DNA of 50,992 nucleotides. Source: Brachionus plicatilis. Its lineage: Eukaryota > Rotifera > Eurotatoria > Ploima > Brachionidae. The DNA lies in contig QEOQ01000214.1 in NCBI GenBank assembly GCA_010279815.1, positions 1,175,476 to 1,226,467 of the forward strand, read 5' to 3'. The translations under genes were made by a program, and so were the position numbers. Below are positions 11,388 to 23,959 of the stretch, piece by piece; the first letter of the stretch is position 1; each line of letters begins with the position of its first letter. The notes below the pieces were generated by a model, which worked only from the letters and a program-made list of their open reading frames with translations, searched no databases and was not told the origin of the DNA.

Positions 11388-11543
11388 TTTAATTAAAATT
11401 CTAAAATAAAATTTTCCTATCTTTTCTACTTTCCATGACAACTGTTTTCAGCATCTGTTGGCCGCATCAAATTTTAATAAATTAAAAAAATGTAAATTAA
11501 ATTTTGAATAATTTTGAACTAAAAACAAAAAAAAGAATTAAAG
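11388..11543. promoter_or_regulatory. Bidirectional promoter region of C5orf34 homologue and ARV1
   Basis: The start codons of two divergent genes are only 156 bp apart, so both promoters and 5'UTRs must fit here or overlap. No TATA box or other defined motif can be named with confidence. Confidence 0.5.
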
Positions 11544-12449
11544 ATGAGCGAACATTTGGTTTGCATTGAATGCTTTAGACCAGTAAACTCTATTTTCAAA
11601 ATTTACTCGGACGGTTTCAAGGATCTAATAGAGTGTGTAAGAGTTTCTAAAAATTTTATTTAATTTTGTCAACAAAAATTTAGTAAATTGTTAGTCAAGA
11701 TGTCACAAAGTTGTTGATTTGTATGTGGAATGCGAGCCTTCCGTCATAATCATAGATCTGATCCTTTTCAAAGAGAAGGCCTATCGTCACATTCTATTCA
11801 ACCATAAATTCAAGGTTTCTGACTTTGTTTCTCTAGTTTAAAAGTTAATTTTACCATTGACCATCTAGGCCATAGTTTTGCTCAAGTTTTTGGTAGCGTT
11901 TCTTCTCTGTGATGCTTATCTGTACTGGTTTAACAAAAAAAATCGCCAATATGAAAGCATTAGATCCAATGACCACCTTTTATTCTATGAGTTGGAGTGG
12001 AATTTTTATTACATGTTACTGAGAGCGTTTATAAGTAAATTTATTGATCAAAAATTGGTCCTGATTTACTTTGGAAAAAAAGATTTCTTGATTTATTCTT
12101 GCCTAATTGTGTTTTTGAGTGTGTTCAGTAAAATGAGATGGAAAAATGTGGCTTATCAAGTGATCAAGTCCTTGATTTTGAGCAGCTTTGGAAAATTGTT
12201 CGTCCTGCCACTGGTAATATGGAATCCGAATGATGTCTACTTTAATTTAGCTTCTCTTTTTACTTTAATATCAAATGGTCAAGCTCTTTCAGGTAATAAA
12301 AATTGACCAAATTTTTTTTTTAATCTTTGTTTCAAGTTGGTACACAAATTACTTGGACTAAATCGAAATGGATTGTGACATTTTCTGCTGCTATTGTGTA
12401 CATGTTTGACAGTGGGCTCGAATTGGTTTTAAAAAATGATCTTCGATAA
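11544..12449 (+). CDS. ARV1: ARV1 family ER lipid-homeostasis protein
   Basis: Four exons (11544-11636, 11695-11814, 11869-12292, 12337-12449) with matching phases give 249 residues. The N-terminal ARV homology domain has the zinc-binding pattern C7-x2-C10 and C31-x2-C34, followed by a KVVDLYVE block, a hydrophobic segment (IIIDLILF) and YRHILFN, all typical of ARV1. Further hydrophobic segments follow, including the family motif SSFGKL. ARV1 proteins are ER membrane proteins needed for normal sterol distribution and early GPI-anchor synthesis. Length and domain order match animal ARV1, so the gene looks complete. In intron 2 the first AG (after TTTCTCT) would lead into an in-frame stop, so the later acceptor CCATCTAG was chosen. 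A possible AATAAA lies at 12523-12528. The gene is divergent from the C5orf34 homologue. Confidence 0.92.
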
Positions 12450-14356
12450 AAAATTTTAAATCTATTAATTTTAAAGTACAATTTTTTTGCTATTTTTTTA
12501 ATTTAAGCCTCTAAGGAAACAAAATAAATTTAGACAAAAAAATTTTTTTTTAAAGATTTAAATTAATTTTTTTGCTTGTTTTATTCAAATTTTTATTTAA
12601 TAATTAAGAATTAAATTTAATCGCGAAAAAAACGGAAAACAATTCTCAATTATTAGTTTTATTTTTTCTGTAATAAATGAAATTTTAGCTTTGAGATGGT
12701 CAAAGCTTAAAATTACCAAAATAAAAAAAAATTTCGCTTTTGGAATATTCTATAGAATTAATTTTTGAAAGATGAGGTTATTGAAAAAATTGCTTCACAA
12801 ATTCAAAAATTTTGATGTGTGTTTGAAAAAAGAAAAATTTTGTATTGGCTCAGTAAGTGTAAATTATTGCATTGTTTTTATTATTTTAATTATAAGTAAG
12901 GAAGATTTGATTAATTTTGGGTTTTAAAAAAAAACTTTGTTCATACTGAACTATTCGAAATTTAACAATTCATTTCTAAAAATTTTTTAAATTTAGAAGT
13001 TGAATCTTTTTGACTTTTTAGTATAAAAATGGTTCTAAAAATTTTAATCTCTATATAGAATAACCAAACTTTTATTAGCAGTTAAGGTTTGAATTTTTTA
13101 ACTCAATTTTAGTACAAAATCACATTTTTACCATCATAAACACATTTAATTTTAATTGTTTTTTAAATACAACTTTGGATTAACTTTATTAGATAAAAAG
13201 ATGAAATTTACTAGATATTTTTATTAACTAATAGAAAAAAAGACAAAACACTATATAAAAATATTTATTACTAGATTGATAGACAAGAAACTTTATTTAT
13301 TTGTTTATTTATTTTTTTATCTGTATCGAGCTAGTGCTCCTTCAGAATAAAAATATACATAAGAAATAAAAAAAATTAAATATTAAAATATTAAAAGTTA
13401 TAAACGTTATGTTGAAATATACAGACAAAAAAAGTTACTATCAAAAAAATAAAAAAAAATTCTAGTTTTTAATGCTTGATTTTTTAATTTCAATAATTAA
13501 TATTCATTTTTTCCTATTATGTGAATAAATTTTTTTTTATTTTTTTTTCCGCTTTCGATTAGTTCAAGTCGAGCTAGAAAATGAAAAAAACTATATAAAA
13601 TAAATCAATTAACTAATAAATTAATCAAATAAATAAACAATTATATCTAGTTAATTAATAAAATTATCTAACAATTTAATTTCTTTCTCTATGAATGTAT
13701 CTATTAATTCTATTAGTTAATAATTTTATCAAGATGTTAAATTTTTTATCTAGTAATACTTGTTTTATATACTACATTTAATACATTTTATCTACTAAGT
13801 TCATCTTTTTTATATAGTATACATTAATATTATGTGTAATTAAATATTATTGTTAAATATTAATCAATTTGAAAAAAATTTGATACAATTGCATTTTTTT
13901 TCTGCTTTCTTAGAAGAAATATTTATATATTTTTATATTTTATTAGTTCAAAATATAAAATTTTAAAAAATATAAATTTTTGGCTTATTTTCGAAAAAAA
14001 TCTGAAAATTGAGCTATTTTTTTAATTAAATTTGCCAAGCTTATTTAATTGAGCCACTTCTTGAAATTAGAATAATATAAAAATAAAGACCCGTAAAGTT
14101 TTTTAAACTTTTCAAACATTTTGTAGTTTTTTGTTCCATGTATATCCAATTTTTAATAATATCATAAAATTTTACAGCAAAGTAGTAAAACTAAGCATAT
14201 GAATCATTAATAAAATGATTTTAAGATACCCGAGTCATAAAGGATTAAAAAAAGAGTCTCCAAATGATAAGTAAAAACTGTTGTTTTTAAAAAACAAATA
14301 AACATGCATTTAAAAAAATGGACATTTTTTTTTTATTTTATTTTTTATAAGAAAAA
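12450..14356. other. Intergenic region between convergent ARV1 and UTP21
   Basis: A+T-rich, no gene recognised. Around 13295-13460 lies a copy of a dispersed repeat beginning with a TTTATTTATTTGTTTATT run and a TTTATCTGTATC motif, similar to 33077-33200 and two short copies near 41 kb. Stretches of (T)AATTA-like simple sequence fill 13560-13860. Confidence 0.4.
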
Positions 14357-17300
14357 TTATGTTACACTCTTCAAATAGCTGACCATACAAAGATTTTTGT
14401 TAAAACTCAAGTGCAAATTGGCCCAAACCAAGCTTTGGACTTCTTTAATTTTTTCCAAAGCCGATACCAAATCGTCTTCAAGGGAAATGGTATTGGCGTG
14501 CACTTTTAAAAAAAGTGCCAAATAAGAATTAGCTAGTTCAAAATTTTTCCTGGTTGTCATCAAGTAGAGCAAAAATTCCATGAACTTTTCCATCAACTCT
14601 ACACTTCCACCCATTTCTTCACTCAGCGAACGCACTTCCATATCTATAGCTGACGGACCCATCTTTTTCAACCCGTCCAACAATGCCTCATCTAAAATAA
14701 AAAATTTAAAAAAAAATTTTTTTTTTTACTAAAACATACAATCTTGAACATTTTTTGAATTCAATAAATTATTAGCAAAATCACTCAAGAACACACTGAG
14801 ACTAGTCACTTTTTTATCATTAGCTTGTCTGCTTTCTTTAGCAGTGTTGAACGTAAAGCCTTGTTCATTGGAAATAGTGGGCAAAAAAAATGGCGCCGAT
14901 TTGGGCACTTTGGGCGCCTCTTTCGGCTTATTTCGTTGCTTTAAGAAAAAAATAACAATTTTTTTAATAAAATTAACTTTTAAAAAATACTTTTATTGTG
15001 TCTAAATTGATTAAATTTTTCCACCTAGACTCAGGTAGCAGAGACAATGTGACCAAATCAAGGTCTATCTGCTCGGGAGAAGTGTAAATTTTATAACTAT
15101 TAACATCATCATCCTGATCCATGTCCTCTTGGGCATCATGTTCTTCAGTCGAGGCGTAGTTGGTGCTTGGCATTTTTATTTTTTCCTCAGGTACATAATC
15201 ATCGGGCAGTTGCTTTAGAGAGACATGGGAGTAAAGAGTCTTGTTGGACCATAAAAAAACTGCCAGTTCGTTGACATGTGTGGTGGCCAAAAATTCAGAT
15301 GAGGGTGACAGGCAAATGCTTGTGGGTGCCGAATCGAATCTAAAACAATCTACCAGTTTGCCAGATGGAATGTCCCATACTTTAATCAAACAATCCATTG
15401 AGGCTGTCAGCAACCATCGCGAGTCCATACTGAAGCTCATGTCAGATATCTTGTTCGAATGTCCGGCAAATTTACGCACAATTTTTTTTACATCACAGTC
15501 AATGACCAATACCGAAAAATCATCGGTAGCCACAGCTAGCATTCCGCTTTCTCTGTGAAGCAAAATACTGCTTATATTTTCTTCTATTTGAAGTAAAGAT
15601 CGGCACTGGTCGACATTTGAATTGAGCTTTTTTTTTTCCCTAAATGGCCAGAATTTTATTTCACCGCTTTCTGAACAAGTAATTGTAGACAAATTCAAAA
15701 AATCAGTGGCTACGCCGCGAACACTTGAATCATGAGCGGTTTGACAACCGTAAGAGCCGCGGAACAAACCGGACTGCATGTTGTACAAGTCCACATGGCC
15801 AGATGAATATCCAATCAAGCAAAAATTACCACAATTGGTTATTGTACAGCACTTAACAAATTAAAAATAATTTTTTTTTCTATAAAAATTTTTTTTATCT
15901 CAAAATTAAAAACAAAATAAAATAAAATTTTCTTTAAAATAAAAAATTTTTTTTTATTTTTTAATTTGATTTTTTTTACATCAAAAAAGTTTCAATTTTA
16001 TTTTTAAATAAAAATATTTTTTACTTATATCTAAAAATTTTTCATAATTAATTTTTTTAATCTGATTTTTTTTTCCTTACATCAAAATTAAATTCAATTT
16101 AATTATTTAAAAAATTTTTTTTTTTACTTAAGCCTAAAATAAATTAAATTTTTTTGAATAAATATTTTTTTCTACTATTAAAAATTGATTGAAATTTAAT
16201 TTTTAAATAAAATTCCTTTTTTCTATAATTAAAAATAATTAAACTTTAAAAAAAAATTTTTTTCTTACAGTAGCCACGACAGATGAAAATAATCTTTCAA
16301 TATCTTTGAATCTTTGGTGGTCTATTTTGTGCTTGCCCATGCTTGACTTTATCAAGTCCCAAGTGGTTGCCATTCTGAGATTGTCATGGATGCAAATAAT
16401 GCTGTCCCAATCGCTCTGTTTGGATTCACAGGATGCAAAGTCAACTATGGGCGGCATTTTGTGCTGGTCGAATTTTAGACCGGACTTTTTGGTCTCCATT
16501 TTGTTGAAGGACGCGCGGCCAAGTGACTTATTTTTGCTTTCATGCTCGGTAGAAAAGCACAACAAGTTGCTGTCCAGACCAGAGCTGAGAATTTTTTGAC
16601 CGTTTTGATCGTGGAATCTGATCCTAATGGGTGAAGCAGAGTGACCACTTCGGTGTCTCAAAAGCCTGGCCGAACCATCGCTCATGTCAAATATCCAAAC
16701 TTTGACAGAATTGTCCGCCGAAGAGCTCACAATCAAAGGCTCAAACTGCAGCGACTGAAGACCGTCAACACTTGCGCCATGCGCTTCTCTCAACTGAGCA
16801 ACCAGTCTTTTTTCTTCCAAGTTCCAAATAGCCATGTGTCCAAGAAAGCTGCCACTGATCATTATTGGATTACCGTCGGTGCGGAATGTAAGCGACCTAA
16901 CTGGACCCCACTCTTGCACAAAAGACATTATTGTTTCATCAAACTTCAAATTGTGTAAAATAATCCGCCCGTTTTCTAAACCTATGCCGACCACATCTAT
17001 TGCCGGAGCCTGGATTTATAAATAAAATATTATTAATAAATTTTTTAATTTATTTAAAATAAATAAAATTGTCTTTATTAAATAAATTTTTTATTAAATT
17101 AATAAAATTTCTTTTATTGGTATTGTAAATTAAAGTAAAAATTGCAAAAAAAATTATTTTTTCTTTTGGTGAATTTAAAAAATCATTATTACTTAAAAAA
17201 ATGCTGCAACAAAGAGCAACATACTTTGTTTTACCTTACTACTTAAAATAATTTTACTCATGTTTTAATAAGACAAAATTAAAATATGAATAAGATTTAA

Positions 17301-18543
17301 ATTGATTATTGGTTTAATTTAGACTTGTTTTTAAGTCACAGTTTTAAGTCTAAGTCACAAAAAATTAAGTCAAAGTTAATTACTTAATTTTTTTTTTTTT
17401 CATTAAGTCTAAGTTATGACTTGCACAAAAAATTCTATCAATATTTGCTTCATTTGGACCAGTTGAAAGAATTTTTTCATAATTTGGTTACATTAACAGA
17501 CCACATGGGTCAAGATTAACAGCCAGGAATTTGGAAGCAACTACTTTATTGGTATCAAATATGGATTTATTAAATCATTGACTTGACTTAAAAAAAAAAT
17601 CTTAAATCAAGTCTAAAAGTTGTGACTTAAAAACAACTCTGGTTTAATTTACCAAAAAAAAGAAAAAAATGATTTTAATTTAGGGAATAAAAGTCAACAA
17701 AGTATGTTGCACTTTGTTGCAGTATATTTTATTAACTTAAGTTTTAATTCATCAAAAAAGGAAGAATTTTTTTTCAATTTGTAATTAAACTTCACAAAAC
17801 GTTTTTATTAAAAAAAATTTTTATTTAAAATAAATAAATTTGTCTTATTAAATAAATTTTATATTAAAATTAATGAAATTTTTTTTTTTTTAAATTCAAA
17901 AAAATTCACTGACCTGTTTGAGTACAGTAATTGGCGAATTGAAGCTTTTGAATGAATAGATTAGCTGGGAAGTCTTAATGTTCCAAAGTTGCATTGATCC
18001 TTGGCTACTGCCAAAAAGAATTTTGTTTAAGTAAGTGATCGGATGAAGCAATGCGGTAATTTTGAACGACTCTTTGGCAAAATTGAGGGTCAAATAGACT
18101 TCAGATGCTTCGATGCTCCAAATAATGACCACATTATTTTCATCCAAAGAGATCAAATGAGCGCCAAATGGCAAAATTGTGACCACATCTGGCTCGTGTC
18201 CCTCAAAAACTTTAACTATCTAAAAAGCAATTAATTTGATGAAAATTTTTTTATTTCCATAACCAACTTTTCTTCCATATTTAAAGGCGTAGATTTTATT
18301 TTTGGAAGAAGCGTAGATAAAAGATGCATCAGCGGCCAGACTTGTTATTTCGTGTTCCAGTGAGTCACTAACTCGGACCAGACCCATGTTAGAGCATTTG
18401 TATACATGGAAAGCTTTGCCAACTGATGTAATCACATAGTTTTCTTGATGATTTTTATTGTAGCGCACTACGCACGGCACATGGTCGCTGTTAACGCCCA
18501 AGGCACGATAGGCGGCAAATATTTTTGAGTTTTGTTCTGGCAT
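14357..18543 (-). CDS. WDR36: UTP21/WDR36, U3 snoRNP WD40 protein
   Basis: Six minus-strand exons (18543-18268, 18219-17914, 17009-16269, 15851-14991, 14938-14740, 14691-14357) join in phase to about 905 residues, close to animal WDR36. It carries two tandem WD40 propellers, with family blocks such as LISLDENNVVIIW, FRTDGNPIMISGS, GYSSGHVDLYNMQSG and MDCLIKVWDIPSGKLVDCF. The Utp21 C-terminal domain begins near LVTLSLLPESRWKNL and includes KPKEAPKVPKSAPFF. UTP21 is a UTP-B subunit of the small-subunit processome, which works with U3 snoRNA in 18S pre-rRNA processing in the nucleolus. The start is MPEQNSK; an upstream in-frame TTG is not needed. Introns are 48, 904, 417, 52 and 48 bp; the long second one carries nested transposons. 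AATAAA lies about 20 bp past the stop. Confidence 0.94.
17119..17801. mobile_element. Older copy of the MULE-type MITE, split by an insertion
   Basis: The left part begins GGTATTGTAAATT. The subterminal ATACTTTG/CAAAGTAT region and the right part up to TTCACAAAAC match the element at 6880-7252 with more divergence. It is interrupted at 17320-17641 by another element. It lies wholly within UTP21 intron 2 (17010-17913). Confidence 0.65.
17320..17641 (+). mobile_element. hAT-derived element nested in the MITE
   Basis: The 322-bp element has termini TAGACTTGTTTTTAAGTCA and the inverse of CAGAGTTGTTTTTAAGTC, flanked by an exact 8-bp duplication GTTTAATT (17312-17319 and 17642-17649). An 8-bp duplication and CAGAG-like ends are typical of hAT transposons. 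Inside, 17447-17574 (+) translates with one stop to a peptide resembling the hAT C-terminal dimerisation domain (VERIFS, then SRLTARNLEATTLLVSNMDL). It is therefore an internally deleted hAT copy that kept the 3' end of the transposase gene. Confidence 0.75.
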
Positions 18544-19679
18544 TTTTAAACTATTCAACTTTTAAAAAGTTTTATGTATAAATAATTTTTTTGCTAACAT
18601 GTGCGATTCGAATGTAAAAATTTGATTTTACATTCACTTAAAAATTTTTTTCAAAATCAAAATTTAGCTTACAAAATATCTTTTTTTCTTTCAGACAAAT
18701 AAAAATTTTATCTAAAGGTTTGTTCACACAGACTAGACCCTAGATGGACGAGATCAAATTTGCGTTCCATAATTTAGTCTGAGCTTAAAATTTGGAATAG
18801 AAAAAAATTTCTCTAATTATTTTAGTCCAATATGCTGCTGGTATCGTTGCTTTTTTTTTACTTTTAGCTTCTAATCATTATTATTATTGTTTATTTCAAT
18901 GAATCCTTTATAGACAATGTAAAAATAATAAAACTAATATGAATAAATAAAAATAAAATTTCTTAAAATTAATAATTTTTAACTTCAAGTAGATTTAAAC
19001 TTTGTTTTTCATTAATTTATTTATTTCATTTCTTGTTAAAAAAAAGGACTAGAAATTCCGACCGAAGGAGATATTAGAAAATTTTTACTGGAAATGATTG
19101 TAAATCTTTACCTAAACTAGATGATTTATTTTAAAATTTTTTTCGATGTAATGTGTGGAAGAAGTCCAAAGATATCATCCAGATGCTTCCAAATTTATTT
19201 CCTTCAAATATTATTAAGCTTCTAAATAATTATAAAGCATGTAAATTGAATACACAGCACTATACTTTTGATTTATAAATATTTTCAAATTGAATTTTTG
19301 ATTTTTATTTTTAAAATTTCAGAAATTGTAAACTTTTCTATAACTATTTATTAGTTTCTCTTTGGCGAAAAAGCTCCTTAGGATTAAGAAAAAATTCATT
19401 TTTTTAACTGGTTCTTCTTCATCAGTTAAATTACTTATTTTAAAATCAACAATCAAAATATTTTTTTTTATTTACCAAAGCATTCATTATTCAAAATTAT
19501 AAATTAAAAAATTTAATTTAGCTTTACTGTTTTGTTCTCATTAAAAACAAGATCTTTTAACTTTAGAAAATCAAGTTGAAAAATATACGATGTAATACAA
19601 TACGATGGAACTGAAATAAATTTTAATATTTTATCTAAATATAATGAAGCAAAGTACAGAAAAAAAAAATCTAATTTCC
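18544..19679. other. Upstream of UTP21; no gene recognised
   Basis: This includes the UTP21 promoter region. A short coding-like patch at about 19055-19260 (a peptide with GLEIPTEGDIRKFLLEMIV and, in another frame, KSKDIIQMLPNLFPSNIIK) may be a decayed transposon exon, but I do not recognise it. Confidence 0.35.
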
Positions 19680-21270
19680 ATATCAATTGGTATGTTCTAT
19701 TGTGTTTTATAATAATTTTACATACAACTTTGAAAATGCATTCAAAAAGTGCGATGTTTCAAATTTATTTTTTAAAAAAATATTTGGGGGTAAATTTTGC
19801 AATGTTCAGTTTTATGCTGTAATTTTAGATTGTGAAGGTGCTCCAAGATAAACTTTATTTGTTTACATTTGATAAATAATACTTAAATTTTGTAAAGAAT
19901 CGAAAATATTTGCTGAATTATTAACTTTTTTGGTAATCTTAATCTTAGCAATTTTTACCAAGGAAAAAACACTATAAACTCAAAAATTAATAATAATAGT
20001 TGACATTAAGAGTCAAAGGATGTAAAATTTTTATTGTTTATTTAGTTTGACTTATTGTCTAATTTATGTTCTTTAGATGTCTTCTAATCTTTGAAAATTA
20101 TCAACGTGCTTAAAAATCATCTCTTTTTTTATAGTTAAATAATTATTTCTAACTCAATGCATTCGAATTTCAATAAATTACTTTTACCAATCTTCAAATA
20201 AAGTATTAAAATTAAATATGAAGTAGTACAGTTTTCTTTTAAAAAAATTTAGCTATTTGTCACATTTTAACACTAGTAAAACTATTCGAAAAGAAGCAGT
20301 AGATTTATCTGACAAAAAATTACAAAATCGCGTTTATATGTAAAATTTTTATTAAACTAGTTATGTTCGCTCTTTTCACAGCATTTAATTCAAAATTAAA
20401 TTTCTGAAATTTTTATGATTGTTTGAGTGGTATGAGATGTCGTGCCTCATTTACTCTATAAGGAGTGGATTTCCGCGCCACTCTACAAGCAAATTAAATT
20501 TTTAATTAAAAAAGTTAAATATTAATATTTTCATCCTGATATCCGAAAATTTCTTTACTAGAAAGCAAACTCTATACCGTATCATTTTGCTGATTGACGC
20601 AAATTTTTAATGTTTTTGGAGATGGTGTTGTCATTTCTTTAAAAATTTTTTTTTATAGGAAGGACCAATATTCAAAAAACAAGAATATGTTTTTTAGATA
20701 AAATAAAGTTAAAGAATTCAAAACTGAAGGGTGTTTGGTGGGGTGTCGATAAGGTCTTAATAAATTTGGAAAAAATTTTAAAAAATTTCATCTTATGACA
20801 GTTTAAAAGTTGTTGTTTTTTCAAAAAATTGGAGGTGTTGATTTTAGACATAATCTCAGCAAAAGGATACGGGTATTAAAGTCATCTATTTTTTATAGCT
20901 TTTTTTAATAAAAGCTAATTTTTTTTATTCGGATTAATCAATTCTTTGTTTTAGATAAATTTAAAAAAGCCAATGAGTTTTTTTTTAAATTGAATTATAG
21001 ATCAGTTTTTTAAAACAGATTTTCTTTTGAAAAAAGAATTAATTTAATCAAAACTTCTTTAAAAACTATAAAAACTAAATATGTAATGCCAAACATAGAA
21101 TATTTAGATTTCAATAATAACATTGATAATAACATTGCAAAATTTACCCCCCAAATATTTTTTTAAAAAATAAATTTGAACAACGCACTTTTTCAATGTA
21201 TTTTCAAAGTTGTATGTAAAATTGTTATAAAAGACAATAGAACATACCAATTTAAATGTGAGATTTAATT
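19680..21270. mobile_element. Inverted-repeat pair (element with ~140-bp TIRs or two inverted copies)
   Basis: About 19690-19820 and 21130-21260 are inverted copies of each other, sharing ATTGGTATGTTCTATTGT, TTTACATACAACTTTGAAAA, AAAAAGTGCG and AATATTTGGGG. The 1.3 kb between is A+T-rich with no recognisable protein, apart from a GC-rich patch at 20424-20493. A third partial copy (ACATTGAAAAAGTGCGATG) is at 32896-32930. Target duplications are not evident. Confidence 0.6.
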
Positions 21271-21439
21271 TTGTTAAATTATTTCAACAATTTCAAGCTA
21301 AATCTGTCTATTCTGTGTTTAATCAAATTCACTAAAAATGTATTAATACCAAAATTTAAGTAAAAAAAACTAAAAATTTGATTATAATTACACAATTTTA
21401 GATTATTTTTAAAAAAGATATTCAAAATAAATATAATTA

Positions 21440-22522
21440 AAAATTGTACTGCTCAGCTTGCTATTAAAGATTCATTAAAACTTGATGATTATAGAAAATT
21501 TCTGCTATTGTAAACAAATGGCGTAATTCAACGAAAATAATGGAAATGTTAAGGGAAGCTAAAAAATGTCTAAAAACTAAAACAGAAACGCACTGGAACT
21601 CAGTGTTTTAAATGTTAAAAAGCTTTATCAAATTGTCAAACCAAGAGATAGAAGCAATATTGAATTGTGGAAAAAATAAGAAAAAAAGAAAAAATTTTTT
21701 GAAGAACTAAACTTGACTTTAACAGAGCGTGAGAGGATCATCGAATTAACTCAAATTTTAAACGAACTGGAAATTTGTTCAGATATGCTTAAAGGTGACG
21801 GAGTCTCGATTTCTAAAGTTTTACCATCGTTACAAACTGTAATACATAAAATTGATTTGAGGGTTAACAATGAACGCCAAGTGTTAAATGACAAGACTGT
21901 TAAAACGAAATATTTTTACTTTAGTGATTTGAGCAACGGATTAATAACCTCTATTAAATAAAGGTTTGAAGATGTCTTTACAGAACCACTTTTTGCCATT
22001 GCGTCCATGGTTGATCCTAATTTTGGAACAACATGGATAAGGCCTGAGGATAAAAAATGCTGGATTAGCAAGTTAAAGGTTATGTTAGAAGAAATTGATG
22101 AAAATGAAAGCCTTAGAGAAATTTCTAAATCAAAAAGAAAAAATAAAGCAGCTTCCGATTGGCTTTTAGTTTTTGATGATGAAAACAGTTTTACCGAACA
22201 AAATTTTAAATATGATTTGATGATGAAAAACTTCTTCGACCTACAGCGTCAGTCGCGGTTAAAATGCAGGGAAAAAGGTGATTCTTATTTAGATATTTTA
22301 TGATGGTGGAAAGATAACCAGACCCTTTTCCCAACCATGTCCAGACTTGCAAAAAAAATTTAAGGAGTTCCGGCAACCAGTACTGCTATTGAAAGACTAT
22401 TTAGCATGACTTGCTTTATACTCCGTCAACACAGAAGGCAGATGACAAATACTTTGACCGAAAATTTATATTTTTTGAAAGAAAATGAAACTCTGTTAAC
22501 AAATTTATATAACTTAGATTAA
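21440..22522 (+). pseudogene. hAT transposase relic
   Basis: The stretch translates, with several stops and frame changes, into the C-terminal half of an Ac/ZBED-like hAT transposase. It starts with AQLAIKDSL, then VNKWRNS, TETHWNSVF (the RWNS region), then a long piece with IASMVDPNFG. It ends in the dimerisation domain (VPATSTAIERLFS, then LTENLYFLKENETLL). The BED zinc finger and the first catalytic residue region are not seen. It is inactive. The longest open pieces are 21713-21961 and 22007-22303. Confidence 0.85.
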
Positions 22523-22550
22523 CATAAAAGCAAATATATTCAATTATTTA

Positions 22551-23036
22551 ATGCAAAAATCAATTATAAAAATTTTAAAAAATCAAAAATGTCGAGTCAA
22601 TATCTCTGCCTGGAACCCGTATCGACGAAATGATATCGAGATCCATGAGCAAGTTCAGCGTATAGTTTCAAAAATGGTGCCTGAACTTAAATCGAAACCG
22701 TATCTCGAAAGAAGAGAGGCTCTAGGCTGCAGCACACTTAAAGAGAGGCTCAGATGTGGTGATCTCATCCAGCTGCACAAATTACAACACGGTCATGATC
22801 AGGCGATATTCATTATTGGGAATCAAAAGCTGGCTTCGGACGGTTTAGACAGCCCAGCAGGGAATACAAGAACTTGTCATAAAGCGATAGATCGACATTT
22901 TATCCGCAATTGTGGGGTGAGGCACAGCTTTTTTACTAACTGGACTGCAGGAAATTGGAACACTCTGGGTGAAGTGACTAAGAGTGTCAGTAATACGAAC
23001 GTTTTTAAAAAAAGAATTGACAAACTACTGATTTAA
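22551..23036 (+). pseudogene. 3' end of a non-LTR retrotransposon reverse transcriptase
   Basis: A 161-residue open frame matches the conserved C-terminal tail of LINE polymerases: AWNPY, then EQVQRIVSKMVPEL, the short-helix motif with RREALGCSTLKERLRCGDLIQ, and finally FFTNWTAGNWNTL and FKKRIDKLL. The catalytic RT core and endonuclease are absent here, so this is a 5'-truncated insertion, the usual fate of LINE copies. TAA ends it. Confidence 0.85.
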
Positions 23037-23289
23037 AATATTTGCAAAAATTCTTTGTTTTGACGCTAGTTAAATTTAAAATTTTCTTGAATCCAAAAAT
23101 AGGATATTCAAAAAAATGTAAAAAGGTTATATAAAAATATGTAAAAATAACTTATTTAATAAATTGACCGTAGGCTGTTATAGTGCGGCGTCTACGTGCG
23201 CCACTACTTGGAGACTCAAGTCTCTCACAGCATTTATACTTCTCCTACTACTAAACATGAGCTAATTAATTACAAAAAAAAAAATTTAA

Positions 23290-23930
23290 ATGGGACTTTC
23301 TGTGTCTGAACGAGAGGCTTTTCGAAAATTAGTCAAAAATATGATTTCACAAAAGACAAAATCCGACCTTGAGGCCTACTTTTCAAAGCAAGGAATCTCT
23401 AGAAGCACAATACATTATGCGATCAACCGTATTCAAATTGGAGATCCTCTACTGATCCACTAATGACTTTTATAGATTGAAAAAAAATAAAGTATTAACA
23501 AAGTTATGGTCTTTTTTAGGATTTTGTGTGTTAAATTCATCCATTCGAGCATCTATATTCATAAATCCTTGAATGAACGCCTTTTTCCATTTATACATGA
23601 GTTTCATCAAGATCTTGACTATATTTTTTGGCCTGACTTAGCATCTTCTCACTATTCTATTCTAAGCACAGCATGGATAAACGAAAATATAAAAATATGT
23701 GACCAAGGAAATCAACCTGACAAATGTCCTCCAGGCGCCTTCAACAGAAAATTTTTGGGCTTGTTTATGTGAAAAAGTATACGAGGGAGGCTGGCAAGCC
23801 TCAACTGAGCAACAGCTGATTAACGGTATTAAATTGAAGTTGAAGGAATTCGACTTAAATTTTAAGAAATCTTTTATGGTGGGGGTCAAAGCAAAGCTTT
23901 TATTTTTTGTCTATTTACTTATGCATCATC
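23290..23930 (+). pseudogene. Internally deleted Tc1/mariner-type transposase
   Basis: An ATG at 23290 opens a 57-codon frame with a helix-turn-helix (SDLEAYFSKQGISRSTIHYA), ending at 23463. After a gap the sequence resumes the C-terminal catalytic part: LFPFIHEFHQDLDYIFWPDL followed by ASSHYS around the second catalytic Asp, then in a shifted frame PSTENFWACLCEKVYEGGWQ (third acidic residue region) and EQQLINGIKLKLKEF. The segment with the first catalytic Asp is missing and there are frameshifts, so it is dead. Inverted termini were not found. Confidence 0.8.
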
Positions 23931-23959
23931 CGTTACTGTCGACTCACCTGATGATCTAA

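Noticed and set aside
15241..16958. Plus-strand open frames opposite UTP21
   Set aside because: Antisense shadows of well-supported WD40 exons.
4716..18543. Functional clustering of U3 RNA and UTP21
   Set aside because: Both act in the small-subunit processome, but unrelated genes and 10 kb lie between them. One instance is not evidence of a functional cluster.
20424..20493. Hammerhead-type ribozyme
   Set aside because: The GC-rich hairpin lacks the conserved CTGATGA and GAAA core on either strand.
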